This document shows, in pieces, positions 1-6,399 of a stretch of DNA of 64,000 nt. The stretch covers positions 124,001 to 188,000 of the forward strand of contig NZ_PJRT01000033.1 in NCBI RefSeq assembly GCF_002858935.1, written 5' to 3'. Origin of the DNA: Pantoea endophytica. GTDB lineage: Bacteria > Pseudomonadota > Gammaproteobacteria > Enterobacterales > Enterobacteriaceae. Positions within the stretch are counted from its first letter, which is position 1. Every line of letters starts with the position of its first letter. Under the pieces are notes generated by a model, which ran no database searches, was not told the DNA's origin, and worked only from the letters and a program-made list of their open reading frames with translations. Made by a program: the position numbers and the translations under genes.

Positions 1-568
1 GCGCGATACTGCCAATACTCTGACCGCGATATTTGCCGAACGGGAACACATCGCCGCTCACGGGCGCGGGCTGGCACAAATTCGCCATCTGCTCGGCGTT
101 CCAGCCGGAGGTCTCCATAATGCGGATCAGCAGCGCAGCGGTGACGTAGCAGTCATACAATGCGCGGTGCGCATGCAGTTCGGCCGGTGGCGTGACATCC
201 AGCTTCAGGCTGTGGCGCAGCGCCTGATTGCCATATTTGATGCCTGGCCACAGCTGACGCGCCAGCGTCATGGTGCAAATCCATTCGCCCGGCATAGTGG
301 GCAACATGCGGCGATCAAAACTGGCGTTGTGCGCCACGTAATGCGGACTGCCGTGATAGCGGCCAATCGCTTCTTCGATAGTGGGTTTTCCCATCACCAT
401 CGCTTCCGTAATGCGATGTACCGCCATCGCCTGACGACTGATGGGGCGATCCGGGCAGATTAAGTCGCTCATCGGATTGACGATCTGACCATCAATGACA
501 TCCACCGACGCCACTTCCACCACGCCACCCTGCAGGCCGCAGGTTTCGGTATCAATTACACGTAACAT
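1..568 (-). CDS. exoX: Exodeoxyribonuclease X, partial (C-terminus beyond the window)
   Basis: DnaQ-like 3'-5' exonuclease that degrades DNA in mismatch and UV repair. The 189 residues present start at an ATG at 568 and open with the DEDDh exo I motif (VIDTETCGL, D6/E8). Exo II follows as HNASFD near residue 90, and exo III as HAHRALYD near 145. The family is usually about 220 residues, so some 30 residues lie beyond position 1. The neighbour holE also belongs to DNA polymerase III biology, and exoX-holE adjacency is the usual enterobacterial arrangement. Confidence 0.96.
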   Translation of the reverse strand, partial: MLRVIDTETCGLQGGVVEVASVDVIDGQIVNPMSDLICPDRPISRQAMAVHRITEAMVMGKPTIEEAIGRYHGSPHYVAHNASFDRRMLPTMPGEWICTMTLARQLWPGIKYGNQALRHSLKLDVTPPAELHAHRALYDCYVTAALLIRIMETSGWNAEQMANLCQPAPVSGDVFPFGKYRGQSIGSIA

Positions 569-571
569 AAA

Positions 572-802
572 TTACTTCTGCTTCGGTTCGTAGGGCAGGC
601 GCGACAGGCTAAGCGAAGCCTGGCGATAGTTCATTAAGCGCTGACGAAACCAGTCACGCAGCGCTTCGGGCTGCTCGCGTTCCACCATTTCGGCAATCAC
701 CGGCATATTGTAGCGCTCTTTGAATGCAACGCCCGCGGCGGCCAGATCGACATTGACTTTGTCTTTCTCTTCCTGCGAGAGCAGGGCAAGGTTTTGGCTC
801 AT
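572..802 (-). CDS. holE: DNA polymerase III theta subunit
   Basis: Small accessory subunit that binds and stabilises the epsilon proofreading subunit in the polymerase III core. The 76-residue protein contains the near-invariant stretch [20 protein letters not shown] and ends LSRLPYEPK, as in E. coli HolE. An open frame extends upstream to 877, but the internal ATG at 802 has an AGGAG ribosome binding site and gives the family length. It lies upstream of exoX on the same strand, three bases away, so the two are probably co-transcribed. Confidence 0.97.
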   Translation of the reverse strand: MSQNLALLSQEEKDKVNVDLAAAGVAFKERYNMPVIAEMVEREQPEALRDWFRQRLMNYRQASLSLSRLPYEPKQK

Positions 803-955
803 GCTTTTCTCCTGATAAACAGGGGCAAAAGTAATGGTTTCGGACCCTGGGATCAAGCGGATTGGATCGCACCGCAAGTCTCGACACCTGCGGATCGGCG
901 GCGTATCCTGCTGCCACGTTTGCGGTGGTTTGCCGCATTTAATAGGGAAGAAGTC

Positions 956-1333
956 ATGAAGAAAACTGCGTTCAACGCTGTCGTCGCGCTACTTCTGGCG
1001 TCATCAACGCTGGCCTTCAGCCAGGTTGCTATGGCACACGCTCACCTGAAAACCCCGGTCCCAGCCGACAAAGCGGTGGTGGAAACCTCCCCGCAGAATT
1101 TAACGTTGACCTTTACCGAGGATGTTGAAGCGGCATTCAGTGGCGTGGATGTGCTCAATGCACAACATCAACCGGTGGCGGTTGGAAAAGCCAAACTCAA
1201 CGATAAACAACACGATCAGCTGATTGTACCGATCAGCCAGCCGCTGCCGTCGGGCAACTACCAGGTGAACTGGCATGTGCTGTCCGTTGATGGACATAAA
1301 ACTAAAGGCAGCTACACCTTCAGCGTGAAGTGA
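956..1333 (+). CDS. copC: CopC/YobA periplasmic copper-binding protein
   Basis: 125-residue CopC-domain protein (yobA in E. coli). A Sec signal peptide ends at AMA, leaving a mature N-terminus of His-Ala-His. Together with the C-terminal VDGH this supplies the histidine/aspartate ligands of the Cu(II) site known in CopC. The start at 956 was chosen because it gives the signal peptide and follows a GGGAAG ribosome binding site; the frame is open further upstream. The stop at 1331-1333 is immediately followed by copD, so the two are translationally close. Probable role: handing periplasmic copper to CopD. Confidence 0.93.
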   Translation: MKKTAFNAVVALLLASSTLAFSQVAMAHAHLKTPVPADKAVVETSPQNLTLTFTEDVEAAFSGVDVLNAQHQPVAVGKAKLNDKQHDQLIVPISQPLPSGNYQVNWHVLSVDGHKTKGSYTFSVK

Positions 1334-1336
1334 TTG

Positions 1337-2218
1337 ATGAGTTTGAGCACGCTGTGGATTGGACTGCGAGCGCTGCATTTTATGTCGGTGCTGCTGCTCG
1401 CCGGTAGCGCCTTTTATACCGCTCTACTGGCGCCGCGCCGCTATCGTCCGCTGCTATCACAGCGTTTAGCTTTACTTCTCCGTACCAGCGCGCTGCTGAG
1501 TTTATTCAGCGCCCTGTTGATGCTGGCAACGCAAACCGGCTTGATGAGCGGCGACTGGCGTAATGTCAGTGACAGCGCAACCTGGCAGGCGGTGCTCAGC
1601 ACGCGCTTCGGCCGGGTTTGGCGTTTGGAAATCGCTTTCGCACTGCTGAGCACGTTAGCGCTACTGCTGCGTGGCACACTGCGGCAAAATCTGCTGCTGT
1701 GCAGCGGCCTGTTGCAGTTGGTGGCGTTAGCCGGTGTTGGCCACGCCGCGATGCGCGATGGCTGGCCCGGATTGCTGCAACAAGGCAATCACGCGCTGCA
1801 TTTGATTGCGGCTGCATTCTGGGCGGGCGGGTTAATGCCGCTGTTATTATTGATGCGTGAAGCGCGGCAGATCGCTTATCGCACCGATGCGATTCGCTGC
1901 ATGATGCGCTTCTCACGTTACGGTCACCTGGCGGTGGCGCTCGCGCTGCTGACGGGCACCATTAATAGCGTGCTGATTGCCGGATCGCCGTTGCATTGGC
2001 AAGCCACGCTGTGGAGCGAACTGCTGGTGGTGAAAGTGCTGCTGGTCATGCTGATGATCGCTATTGCGCTGACCAATCGCTATCTGCTGGTGCCGCGCTT
2101 TCGCCTGGCGGCCAGTAGCGCAGCGCATCTGTTTATTCGCCTGACGCAGCTTGAGCTGCTGCTGGCCATTATTGTAATTGGGTTGGTGAGCGTGTTTGCC
2201 ACGCTGTCACCGGCCTGA
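1337..2218 (+). CDS. copD: CopD family copper transport membrane protein
   Basis: About 293-residue polytopic inner-membrane protein (yebZ in E. coli) with roughly eight hydrophobic segments. It has the CopD-type features of histidines in membrane segments (LRALHFMSV near the N-terminus, GNHALHLIAAAFWAGG in the middle). Known members work with CopC in copper import or homeostasis. A TTG codon at 1334 is also in frame, but the ATG at 1337 is preferred. It follows copC by three bases and precedes yebY. Confidence 0.92.
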   Translation: MSLSTLWIGLRALHFMSVLLLAGSAFYTALLAPRRYRPLLSQRLALLLRTSALLSLFSALLMLATQTGLMSGDWRNVSDSATWQAVLSTRFGRVWRLEIAFALLSTLALLLRGTLRQNLLLCSGLLQLVALAGVGHAAMRDGWPGLLQQGNHALHLIAAAFWAGGLMPLLLLMREARQIAYRTDAIRCMMRFSRYGHLAVALALLTGTINSVLIAGSPLHWQATLWSELLVVKVLLVMLMIAIALTNRYLLVPRFRLAASSAAHLFIRLTQLELLLAIIVIGLVSVFATLSPA

Positions 2219-2254
2219 ATGTAACATTCAAGAAGATGAAATGAGGTCGATATT

Positions 2255-2599
2255 TTGCTGAAGAAACTGATTCCAGCTTGCGTATTGATGGCGCTGTGCA
2301 GCCAGGCGATGGCGGCACAGATTATTACCGTCAGCCGTTTTGAGATTGGAAAAGACAAATGGCCTTTTACCCGCGAAGAGGTGATGTTGACCTGCGAGAA
2401 AGACGGCGCGCTGTTTGCGATTAACCCGGGCACTTTGTTGCAGTATCCGCTCAACGATAAAGCCTTTGCGCGCAAAACGGCCGGGCAGGGCACGCTGCAA
2501 TCGATCGACACCATTGTCGCCGTTGATAAAGCCCATCCAGGCCAGAAAATGAGTCTGCAACCGATCATCGACCGCGCGCAGCAACTCTGCGGTAAGTAA
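2255..2599 (+). CDS. yebY: YebY family periplasmic protein (DUF2511)
   Basis: 114 residues with a signal peptide cleaved after AMA. The conserved core includes ITVSRFEIGKDKWPF and REEVMLTC, with a second cysteine near the C-terminus (QQLCGK), so an intramolecular disulfide is possible. The start is a TTG at 2255 with GAGGTC seven bases upstream; no ATG gives the signal peptide. It is the third gene of the copC-copD-yebY cluster, which suggests a part in copper handling, but no biochemical function is established that I know of. Confidence 0.9.
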   Translation: MLKKLIPACVLMALCSQAMAAQIITVSRFEIGKDKWPFTREEVMLTCEKDGALFAINPGTLLQYPLNDKAFARKTAGQGTLQSIDTIVAVDKAHPGQKMSLQPIIDRAQQLCGK

Positions 2600-2727
2600 T
2601 CCCATATTCTCAGGCGTAGCGCACAATTCTGCCACTACGCTTGCTTCCTCGTTCTGTCACCACGATCACAGAGTTGTCACCTTTCGCAACCAAACCGCAT
2701 GATTGGCTGGAAAACCAGCAATCCTGG

Positions 2728-2738
2728 TCTACCTTTAA
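2728..2738 (+). promoter_or_regulatory. Sigma-S-type -10 element of sdsR
   Basis: TCTACCTTTAA matches 9 of 11 positions of the extended sigma-S -10 consensus KCTAYRCTTAA. It ends five bases before the expected 5' end of SdsR. E. coli SdsR is strictly RpoS-dependent, which fits. Confidence 0.6.
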
Positions 2739-2742
2739 ATGG

Positions 2743-2841
2743 CAAGGCGTCCTCGCCTGCAAAAATGCCAACTTTTAGCGCACGGCTCCCAAAGAGCCAT
2801 TTCCCTGGACCCGATACAGGAATCGTATTGGGTCTTTTTTT
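2743..2841 (+). ncRNA. sdsR: SdsR (RyeB) small RNA
   Basis: The sequence contains the hallmark core of this enterobacterial Hfq/ProQ-binding sRNA: TGCCAACTTTTAGCGCACGG at about 2766-2785. This is followed by an AGAGCCATTTCCCTGGACC segment and a terminator hairpin (GGACCCGATACAGGAATCGT region) with a run of seven T. It sits between yebY and pphA, as in E. coli. Known SdsR represses mRNAs such as ompD, tolC and mutS in stationary phase. The 5' end is placed from the E. coli transcript and may be off by a few bases. An antisense RyeA/SraC transcript is possible on the minus strand, but I cannot mark its ends. Confidence 0.93.
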
Positions 2842-2894
2842 ATCTGCATAATAATGAATTGTCTGCACGCGTTAGGCTTACCTTTATGCTGGCA

Positions 2895-2905
2895 TCTACA
2901 CTTAA
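2895..2905 (+). promoter_or_regulatory. Sigma-S-type extended -10 element
   Basis: TCTACACTTAA matches the sigma-S consensus KCTAYRCTTAA at all 11 positions. It lies 16 bases before the AGGAGG of the small acidic ORF at 2931, which leaves room for a short leader. It is a second sigma-S-like promoter only about 170 bases after the one for SdsR. Confidence 0.55.
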
Positions 2906-2930
2906 TTCTCTAAGCAACTCAGGAGGATTT

Positions 2931-3050
2931 ATGTCTGATAGACCGATCGAAGCGGATGAGCTTGAAGAAGATACTAAGGTGAAGCCGGATGAGCATGAAA
3001 AAGACGATGAGAGTCTGGCACCGGAGTCAGGCGACAAGCAGCCTGATTGA
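2931..3050 (+). CDS. Small highly acidic protein, unknown function
   Basis: 39 residues, starting MSDRPIEADELEEDT and ending ESGDKQPD. It has no hydrophobic segment and no cysteine; about 40% of residues are D or E, so it is probably disordered. An AGGAGG ribosome binding site lies five bases before the ATG, a consensus sigma-S -10 lies at 2895, and a terminator begins at 3056, so it looks like a complete monocistronic unit. I do not recognise a named family. Possible roles, all inference, are a protein-binding or stress-related peptide. Confidence 0.7.
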   Translation: MSDRPIEADELEEDTKVKPDEHEKDDESLAPESGDKQPD

Positions 3051-3055
3051 TGATT

Positions 3056-3083
3056 AAACCCACTTCGGTGGGTTTTTCTATTT
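3056..3083 (+). terminator. Rho-independent terminator of the small acidic ORF
   Basis: Hairpin AAACCCA-CTTCGG-TGGGTTT followed by TTCTATTTT, starting six bases after the stop codon. Confidence 0.85.
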
Positions 3084-3132
3084 TCTGTTTTTCTTTTTTA
3101 TATGAAATAAAAATTTTTTTACCTTGCTACCT

Positions 3133-3318
3133 GGTAAGATAAATGCGTTAATGCGTCGTCGGTCTGAATAGCAGACAGTTAGAAGGTTAGTTCCCATTGT
3201 ATTTCTCATCCCGGTTAGTGCCGCTTCAAGCCCTTTCTCTTTGAGTCTTATCCTAAGTTCTGATTCGTATCTGCAACTCGGCCCTTACGCCAATAGGCTC
3301 ATTTAAAAGGTAAAAATT
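3133..3318 (+). promoter_or_regulatory. Promoter and long cold-shock leader of the csp gene
   Basis: An extended -10 (TGGTAAGAT, 3132-3140) follows TTGCTA, which predicts a start near 3147 and a 5' leader of about 170 bases. Long structured leaders that change fold with temperature are characteristic of cold-inducible cspA-family mRNAs. No other gene fits in this stretch. Confidence 0.6.
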
Positions 3319-3531
3319 ATGTCTAATAAAATTCTTGGAACGGTAAAATGGTTCAACTCAGAAAAAGGCTTCGGCTTTATTTCTCCTGAAAATGGCAGCA
3401 AGGACGTTTTCGTCCACTTCTCAGCCATTCAGGGCACTGATTATCGCTCACTTGATGAAGGTCAGCGTGTTGAGTTTTCAGTTGAAGATGGTCCAAAAGG
3501 TCCGTCTGCAACAAATGTATTAGGTCTGTAA
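3319..3531 (+). CDS. Cold shock protein, CspA family
   Basis: 70-residue OB-fold nucleic-acid-binding protein. The RNP1 motif KGFGFISP and RNP2 motif DVFVHFSAI are both intact. The sequence is closest to the cold-inducible CspA/CspB/CspG type rather than to CspC/CspE (compare cspC at 21075). It acts as an RNA chaperone that melts secondary structure at low temperature. The long leader and the downstream ymcF-like ORF support cold induction. Which of the E. coli paralogues it corresponds to cannot be decided from the protein alone. Confidence 0.95.
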   Translation: MSNKILGTVKWFNSEKGFGFISPENGSKDVFVHFSAIQGTDYRSLDEGQRVEFSVEDGPKGPSATNVLGL

Positions 3532-3533
3532 TT

Positions 3534-3677
3534 ATTCGCATTTATAATCGTTTAAGATGTCCGCATTGCCAGAGTTCACAATATCGCACCTCCGCGTTCG
3601 ATATTACGAAAATGAACCCACATGGCGCTAAATGTATTTTCTGCAAATCATCAATGATTGTGTTGAAAACTGCGTAA
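3534..3677 (+). CDS. ymcF: YmcF/YnfQ-type cold-shock microprotein, probable ATT start
   Basis: A 47-codon frame begins two bases after the csp stop. It contains the YmcF/YnfQ signature: a zinc-ribbon-like CPHCQSSQYRTSAFDIT, then NPHGAKCIFCKSSM. No ATG, GTG or TTG lies before the conserved cysteine region, so an ORF finder misses it. The E. coli proteins YmcF and YnfQ lie directly after csp genes and were shown to start at ATT. Here ATT at 3534 has TAGG eight bases upstream; ATT at 3540 is an alternative. Two CxxC pairs suggest one bound zinc. It is probably co-transcribed with the csp gene; its function is unknown. Confidence 0.85.
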   Translation: MRIYNRLRCPHCQSSQYRTSAFDITKMNPHGAKCIFCKSSMIVLKTA

Positions 3678-3690
3678 TAGCGGATATTCT

Positions 3691-3731
3691 GCCCTGATAA
3701 TTATCAGGGCTTATCAGGCAATTGCCTGATA
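3691..3731. repeat. Two tandem perfect 20-bp palindromes
   Basis: GCCCTGATAATTATCAGGGC (3691-3710) and TATCAGGCAATTGCCTGATA (3712-3731) are each perfect palindromes and share the half-site TATCAGG. A third overlapping one, CTGATATCAG, follows at 3726-3735. They lie between the ymcF-like ORF and its terminator, so in the mRNA they would form competing hairpins; as DNA they could bind a dimeric regulator. Confidence 0.8.
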
Positions 3732-3742
3732 TCAGAATCATT

Positions 3743-3772
3743 AGCACTGCTCAGGCAGTGCTTTTTTATTTT
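3743..3772 (+). terminator. Terminator of the csp-ymcF unit
   Basis: AGCACTGC-TCAG-GCAGTGCT followed by TTTTTATTTT: a perfect eight-base-pair stem with a U-tract. Confidence 0.88.
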
Positions 3773-3879
3773 AAATACCCCCGCACATCTTCACTTATTC
3801 CCACGTTTACCCTCTTACCCACATGCTACTTTTTCTCTTATTCCGAAATAAATTACCGTCGTAGAGAGAATCTTGCGAG

Positions 3880-4200
3880 ATGCACAAGCCCGTTATCCTG
3901 ATCGCCTTGCTGCTGAGTGGTTGCGCACTGAAACAGTATCCGCAGTCCGCCAAAGTGAGCGATGCCGAAGCGCAAACCTATGACTGTGCAGCACTGAATC
4001 AGGAGATCGCTAAAAGCCAAAGCGTTCAGCAGCAGATTGATAAAACCGGTGAGTTTGATGCGCTAACGGTATTAGGATTCGTCGGGGATTTTGGTATCGG
4101 TAACGGCATTGCAAAGGTCAGCGCTAACAGCAAAGTGAAGGCGCGCCTGGAGCAGTTGCAGAAACTGCAATCAGTGCGTTGCGCGCACGGTGCAACTTAA
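3880..4200 (+). CDS. Uncharacterised small lipoprotein
   Basis: 106 residues. The N-terminus MHKPVILIALLLSGC is a lipoprotein signal with lipobox LLSG-C (acylated Cys15). Position +2 of the mature protein is Ala, which predicts sorting to the outer membrane. The mature part has two further cysteines (YDCAAL and SVRCAH), likely disulfide-bonded. Between them are a helical QEIAKSQSVQQQID segment, a glycine-rich hydrophobic centre and a second helix. This matches the general pattern of small enterobacterial and plasmid-borne lipoproteins of unknown role. The start is ATG at 3880; a GAGAGAATC stretch upstream serves as a weak ribosome binding site. Confidence 0.75.
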   Translation: MHKPVILIALLLSGCALKQYPQSAKVSDAEAQTYDCAALNQEIAKSQSVQQQIDKTGEFDALTVLGFVGDFGIGNGIAKVSANSKVKARLEQLQKLQSVRCAHGAT

Positions 4201-4320
4201 TAATTAGCCTTCTGAGCATCTACCCCGACAATTTTGCGGTCAAATAGCTGCAGCCAGCATGCATGAAAAATGGTATAAAGTTGGCGCATCTGTTTTATTG
4301 CCGGTTAATAAGGATCCTTC

Positions 4321-4488
4321 ATGGCAAACACACAATATCTTCTTTGGGTAATGATTGGCACGTTAACTCTGCTTTGTATCTTTATTGGTGTGGTCGTTGG
4401 GCGGGCAAAAACGCCGCGTATTGGAACAATGACTTTCGCGGGTTTATTAGCCTTCTTCTTAGTGGCGATATTTTTAATTACTCGCTAA
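4321..4488 (+). CDS. Small two-helix membrane protein, unknown function
   Basis: 55 residues from ATG 4321, with an AAGGA ribosome binding site eight bases upstream. Two hydrophobic segments (about residues 7-25 and 34-53) are separated by a short basic loop, GRAKTPR. This predicts a helical hairpin with the loop in the cytoplasm. It ends FLITR. I do not recognise a named family. It lies in a short accessory patch between the cold-shock unit and the hydrolase gene. Confidence 0.65.
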   Translation: MANTQYLLWVMIGTLTLLCIFIGVVVGRAKTPRIGTMTFAGLLAFFLVAIFLITR

Positions 4489-4524
4489 AGCATTGAACGC
4501 TGTAACGAGCAATATTTGCTGGGA

Positions 4525-5298
4525 TCATTTCTGTACAGTGTCCCAGCGACTACCATTACGGATGTGCCCCCAGCGTGGGATAATCTCCTGTTCTAACTGA
4601 TAAATCAGAGCAAGGATGAGATTAAGATTATATCGCGTGACTTCATTATGATGAGTGATGCAAGGCGATGCTGATTCGATCAAATTGAAGTTTTGATATT
4701 TTTCAAGCAACTCCAGGTGAGGCAGAATCTCCTGTTCACGCTGATAATCAGCGAGAGCAGTAAATAGGTAAATATTCTTGTCCGTTTGGCGATCGCGTCG
4801 AATAGCGTTCGGCAAAAGCTTATTTAATAGCGAGATGGCTGCGGGCGTTGTCGATCCCATCATTGCGTCACCCACATTCGGCCACATTGTGGCTGCATAA
4901 TCCCCGAGATAAAACTGTGGTACGGCAGTAATGATATTTTTAATATTATGCCTAACACCGAAATAGAGCGCCGCGCTGCCACCTTTTGAGGCGCCAACTA
5001 TGGAAACGTTTGAGGGTGTTGTCAGCTCAATTACCGAGCGAATAAGCTGGCTTACCCCATGCTCAATTTCAAAATTCATATTGTTGCACAGATAGTAAGC
5101 GGGCAAGCCGTTGAAATCATCCTTAATCCACAACACCGCCGATTGAGTATGCTCCAAAAGGGTGAAATCGTAGATGGTGGGATCAGGAAGGTTAAACCCT
5201 GACATCACAATCAATAAATGCTGATTGTCTACTGAAGCCGGTTTATAGCGATAGTGTATATCGAGATGAGGGCGAAAATTAAAAATGCAATCAGTCAC
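4525..5298 (-). CDS. Putative alpha/beta-hydrolase (Asp2 or XcbB/CpsF-like)
   Basis: 257-residue protein with an alpha/beta-hydrolase layout: strand plus oxyanion-type loop LLIVMSGFNLP near residue 30, nucleophile elbow VGASKGGSAAL (Ser about 103), and a likely catalytic His near the C-terminus (CITHHNEVTRY). GASKGG elbows occur in Asp2-like accessory-Sec proteins and in CpsF/XcbB-type capsule proteins, so acyl or acetyl transfer to a glycan is a reasonable guess, not a finding. No signal peptide. The start is a GTG at 5298 with no clear ribosome binding site, so the true N-terminus is uncertain. The gene is more AT-rich than its neighbours and no partner genes adjoin it, which suggests acquisition by transfer. 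Confidence 0.6.
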   Translation of the reverse strand: MTDCIFNFRPHLDIHYRYKPASVDNQHLLIVMSGFNLPDPTIYDFTLLEHTQSAVLWIKDDFNGLPAYYLCNNMNFEIEHGVSQLIRSVIELTTPSNVSIVGASKGGSAALYFGVRHNIKNIITAVPQFYLGDYAATMWPNVGDAMMGSTTPAAISLLNKLLPNAIRRDRQTDKNIYLFTALADYQREQEILPHLELLEKYQNFNLIESASPCITHHNEVTRYNLNLILALIYQLEQEIIPRWGHIRNGSRWDTVQK

Positions 5299-5412
5299 GG
5301 TCAGCGGCTCAGAGAAGGAATTCGCCCAAGACAGGCGACCAATTTGTCTGATAATTAAGAATGGCGATAGATGGAATAACGACGTGGCAGCATCCTGCCG
5401 CCACGAGAATAT

Positions 5413-6144
5413 TCAGAGCGGTTTACGCGCGGCTAGCAAGAACATCATCGGGCGATCGCGTTCTTCCGCCAGCGCGGGATTGAGTGCAACCATCTCTTCG
5501 CTCGGGCCCCATTCATCAAGATGCACGATCTCAAATCCTGCGCCAATTAACGCATTGATCCAGGTTGCCAGCTTGCGATGTTGCTTCTTCACGCCATCGG
5601 CAAACCAGTTGCTGATGCGTTCCCCTTCCTGCTGGTAATGATTAACTGGCCAGCTGCGCTGCTGCTGTTCATCCACAATCCACTGCTGTTGAGTAGGTGC
5701 AGTGTAAATCGGATGCTCACAGGAAAACACCAGCGCGCCGCCCGGCGTTAGCGCCTCAAACACGGTTGCGAAGAGTGCGTCAATATTGCTGAGGTAGTGC
5801 AGCGCCAGCGAACTGTAGGCGAGATCATAGGATTCGTTCAGTTGCAGCGATTCTAAATCGGCGCGCTGATAGCGAATCCCGGTTCCCTGCGTCATGGTCG
5901 CGGCTTGCGCTAACATCTTCTCGGAAACGTCCAGACCCAGCACCTCACGCGCGCCTTGCTGCTGCGCGTAGCGGCAAAACCAGCCGTAACCGCAGCCGAG
6001 ATCCAGAATACGTTTATCATGCAGGTCGGGTAGTAGCGCACGCAGTGCGGGCCACTCTGGCGCGCCGTCTAATCCCTTAACGGAACGTGGCAAGGTGGCG
6101 TAACCGGCAAAAAAAGTGGGGTTGTCGTAAATATTCTGGCTCAT
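5413..6144 (-). CDS. Class I SAM-dependent methyltransferase
   Basis: 243 residues of the Methyltransf_11/25 type. The SAM-binding motif I is ILDLGCGYGWFCRYA (about residues 45-60), the acidic motif is VLGLDVSEKML, and the post-I motif is DLAYSSLALHYLSNI. The substrate is not evident; the closest group in my memory is annotated only as class I methyltransferase. The ATG at 6144 is preceded by AAAGGAG. That ribosome binding site can pair with an upstream CTCCTTT (see 6150-6174). A 35-codon membrane-protein ORF lies 65 bases upstream on the same strand and may be co-transcribed. Confidence 0.8.
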   Translation of the reverse strand: MSQNIYDNPTFFAGYATLPRSVKGLDGAPEWPALRALLPDLHDKRILDLGCGYGWFCRYAQQQGAREVLGLDVSEKMLAQAATMTQGTGIRYQRADLESLQLNESYDLAYSSLALHYLSNIDALFATVFEALTPGGALVFSCEHPIYTAPTQQQWIVDEQQQRSWPVNHYQQEGERISNWFADGVKKQHRKLATWINALIGAGFEIVHLDEWGPSEEMVALNPALAEERDRPMMFLLAARKPL

Positions 6145-6149
6145 ACAGG

Positions 6150-6174
6150 CTCCTTTATATGATGCGCAAAGGAG
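6150..6174 (-). promoter_or_regulatory. Hairpin that can mask the methyltransferase ribosome binding site
   Basis: In the mRNA sense (minus strand), CTCCTTT, an 11-base loop and AAAGGAG form a perfect seven-base-pair stem. The 3' arm is the Shine-Dalgarno sequence of the methyltransferase gene. This geometry is typical of translational control, for example a thermosensor or RNA-binding-protein switch, but function is inferred. Confidence 0.45.
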
Positions 6175-6209
6175 TTTAGGCGTTTAGCGCGGAATGTAAA
6201 GTCGCGTAA

Positions 6210-6317
6210 TTATCCCACAAATAACAGATGTACCAGACGAGCGAGTGATTCCAGCAGCAGCAAGCTACCGATGAAAATAACGATTAATACACCAATGAAT
6301 TGCTTCCGTCCGCTCAT
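6210..6317 (-). CDS. 35-residue single-pass membrane microprotein
   Basis: From ATG 6317: MSGRKQFIGVLIV, then a continuous hydrophobic run to about residue 22, a charged turn ESLAR, and the hydrophobic tail LVHLLFVG. A strong GGAGGG ribosome binding site lies six bases upstream. The basic N-terminus predicts an N-in single-pass topology. It is encoded on the strand opposite pphA, in the gap before it, and on the same strand as the methyltransferase. It was found by reading the sequence because it is too short for routine ORF calling. I do not recognise a named E. coli homologue. Confidence 0.6.
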   Translation of the reverse strand: MSGRKQFIGVLIVIFIGSLLLLESLARLVHLLFVG

Positions 6318-6399
6318 GCTGTTCCCTCCGCTGGCTAACCTTGCCGGACTATACTTTAAGCCGGGCTCACTAAACTTCCAGTCAACCGGGAAAGATTAC

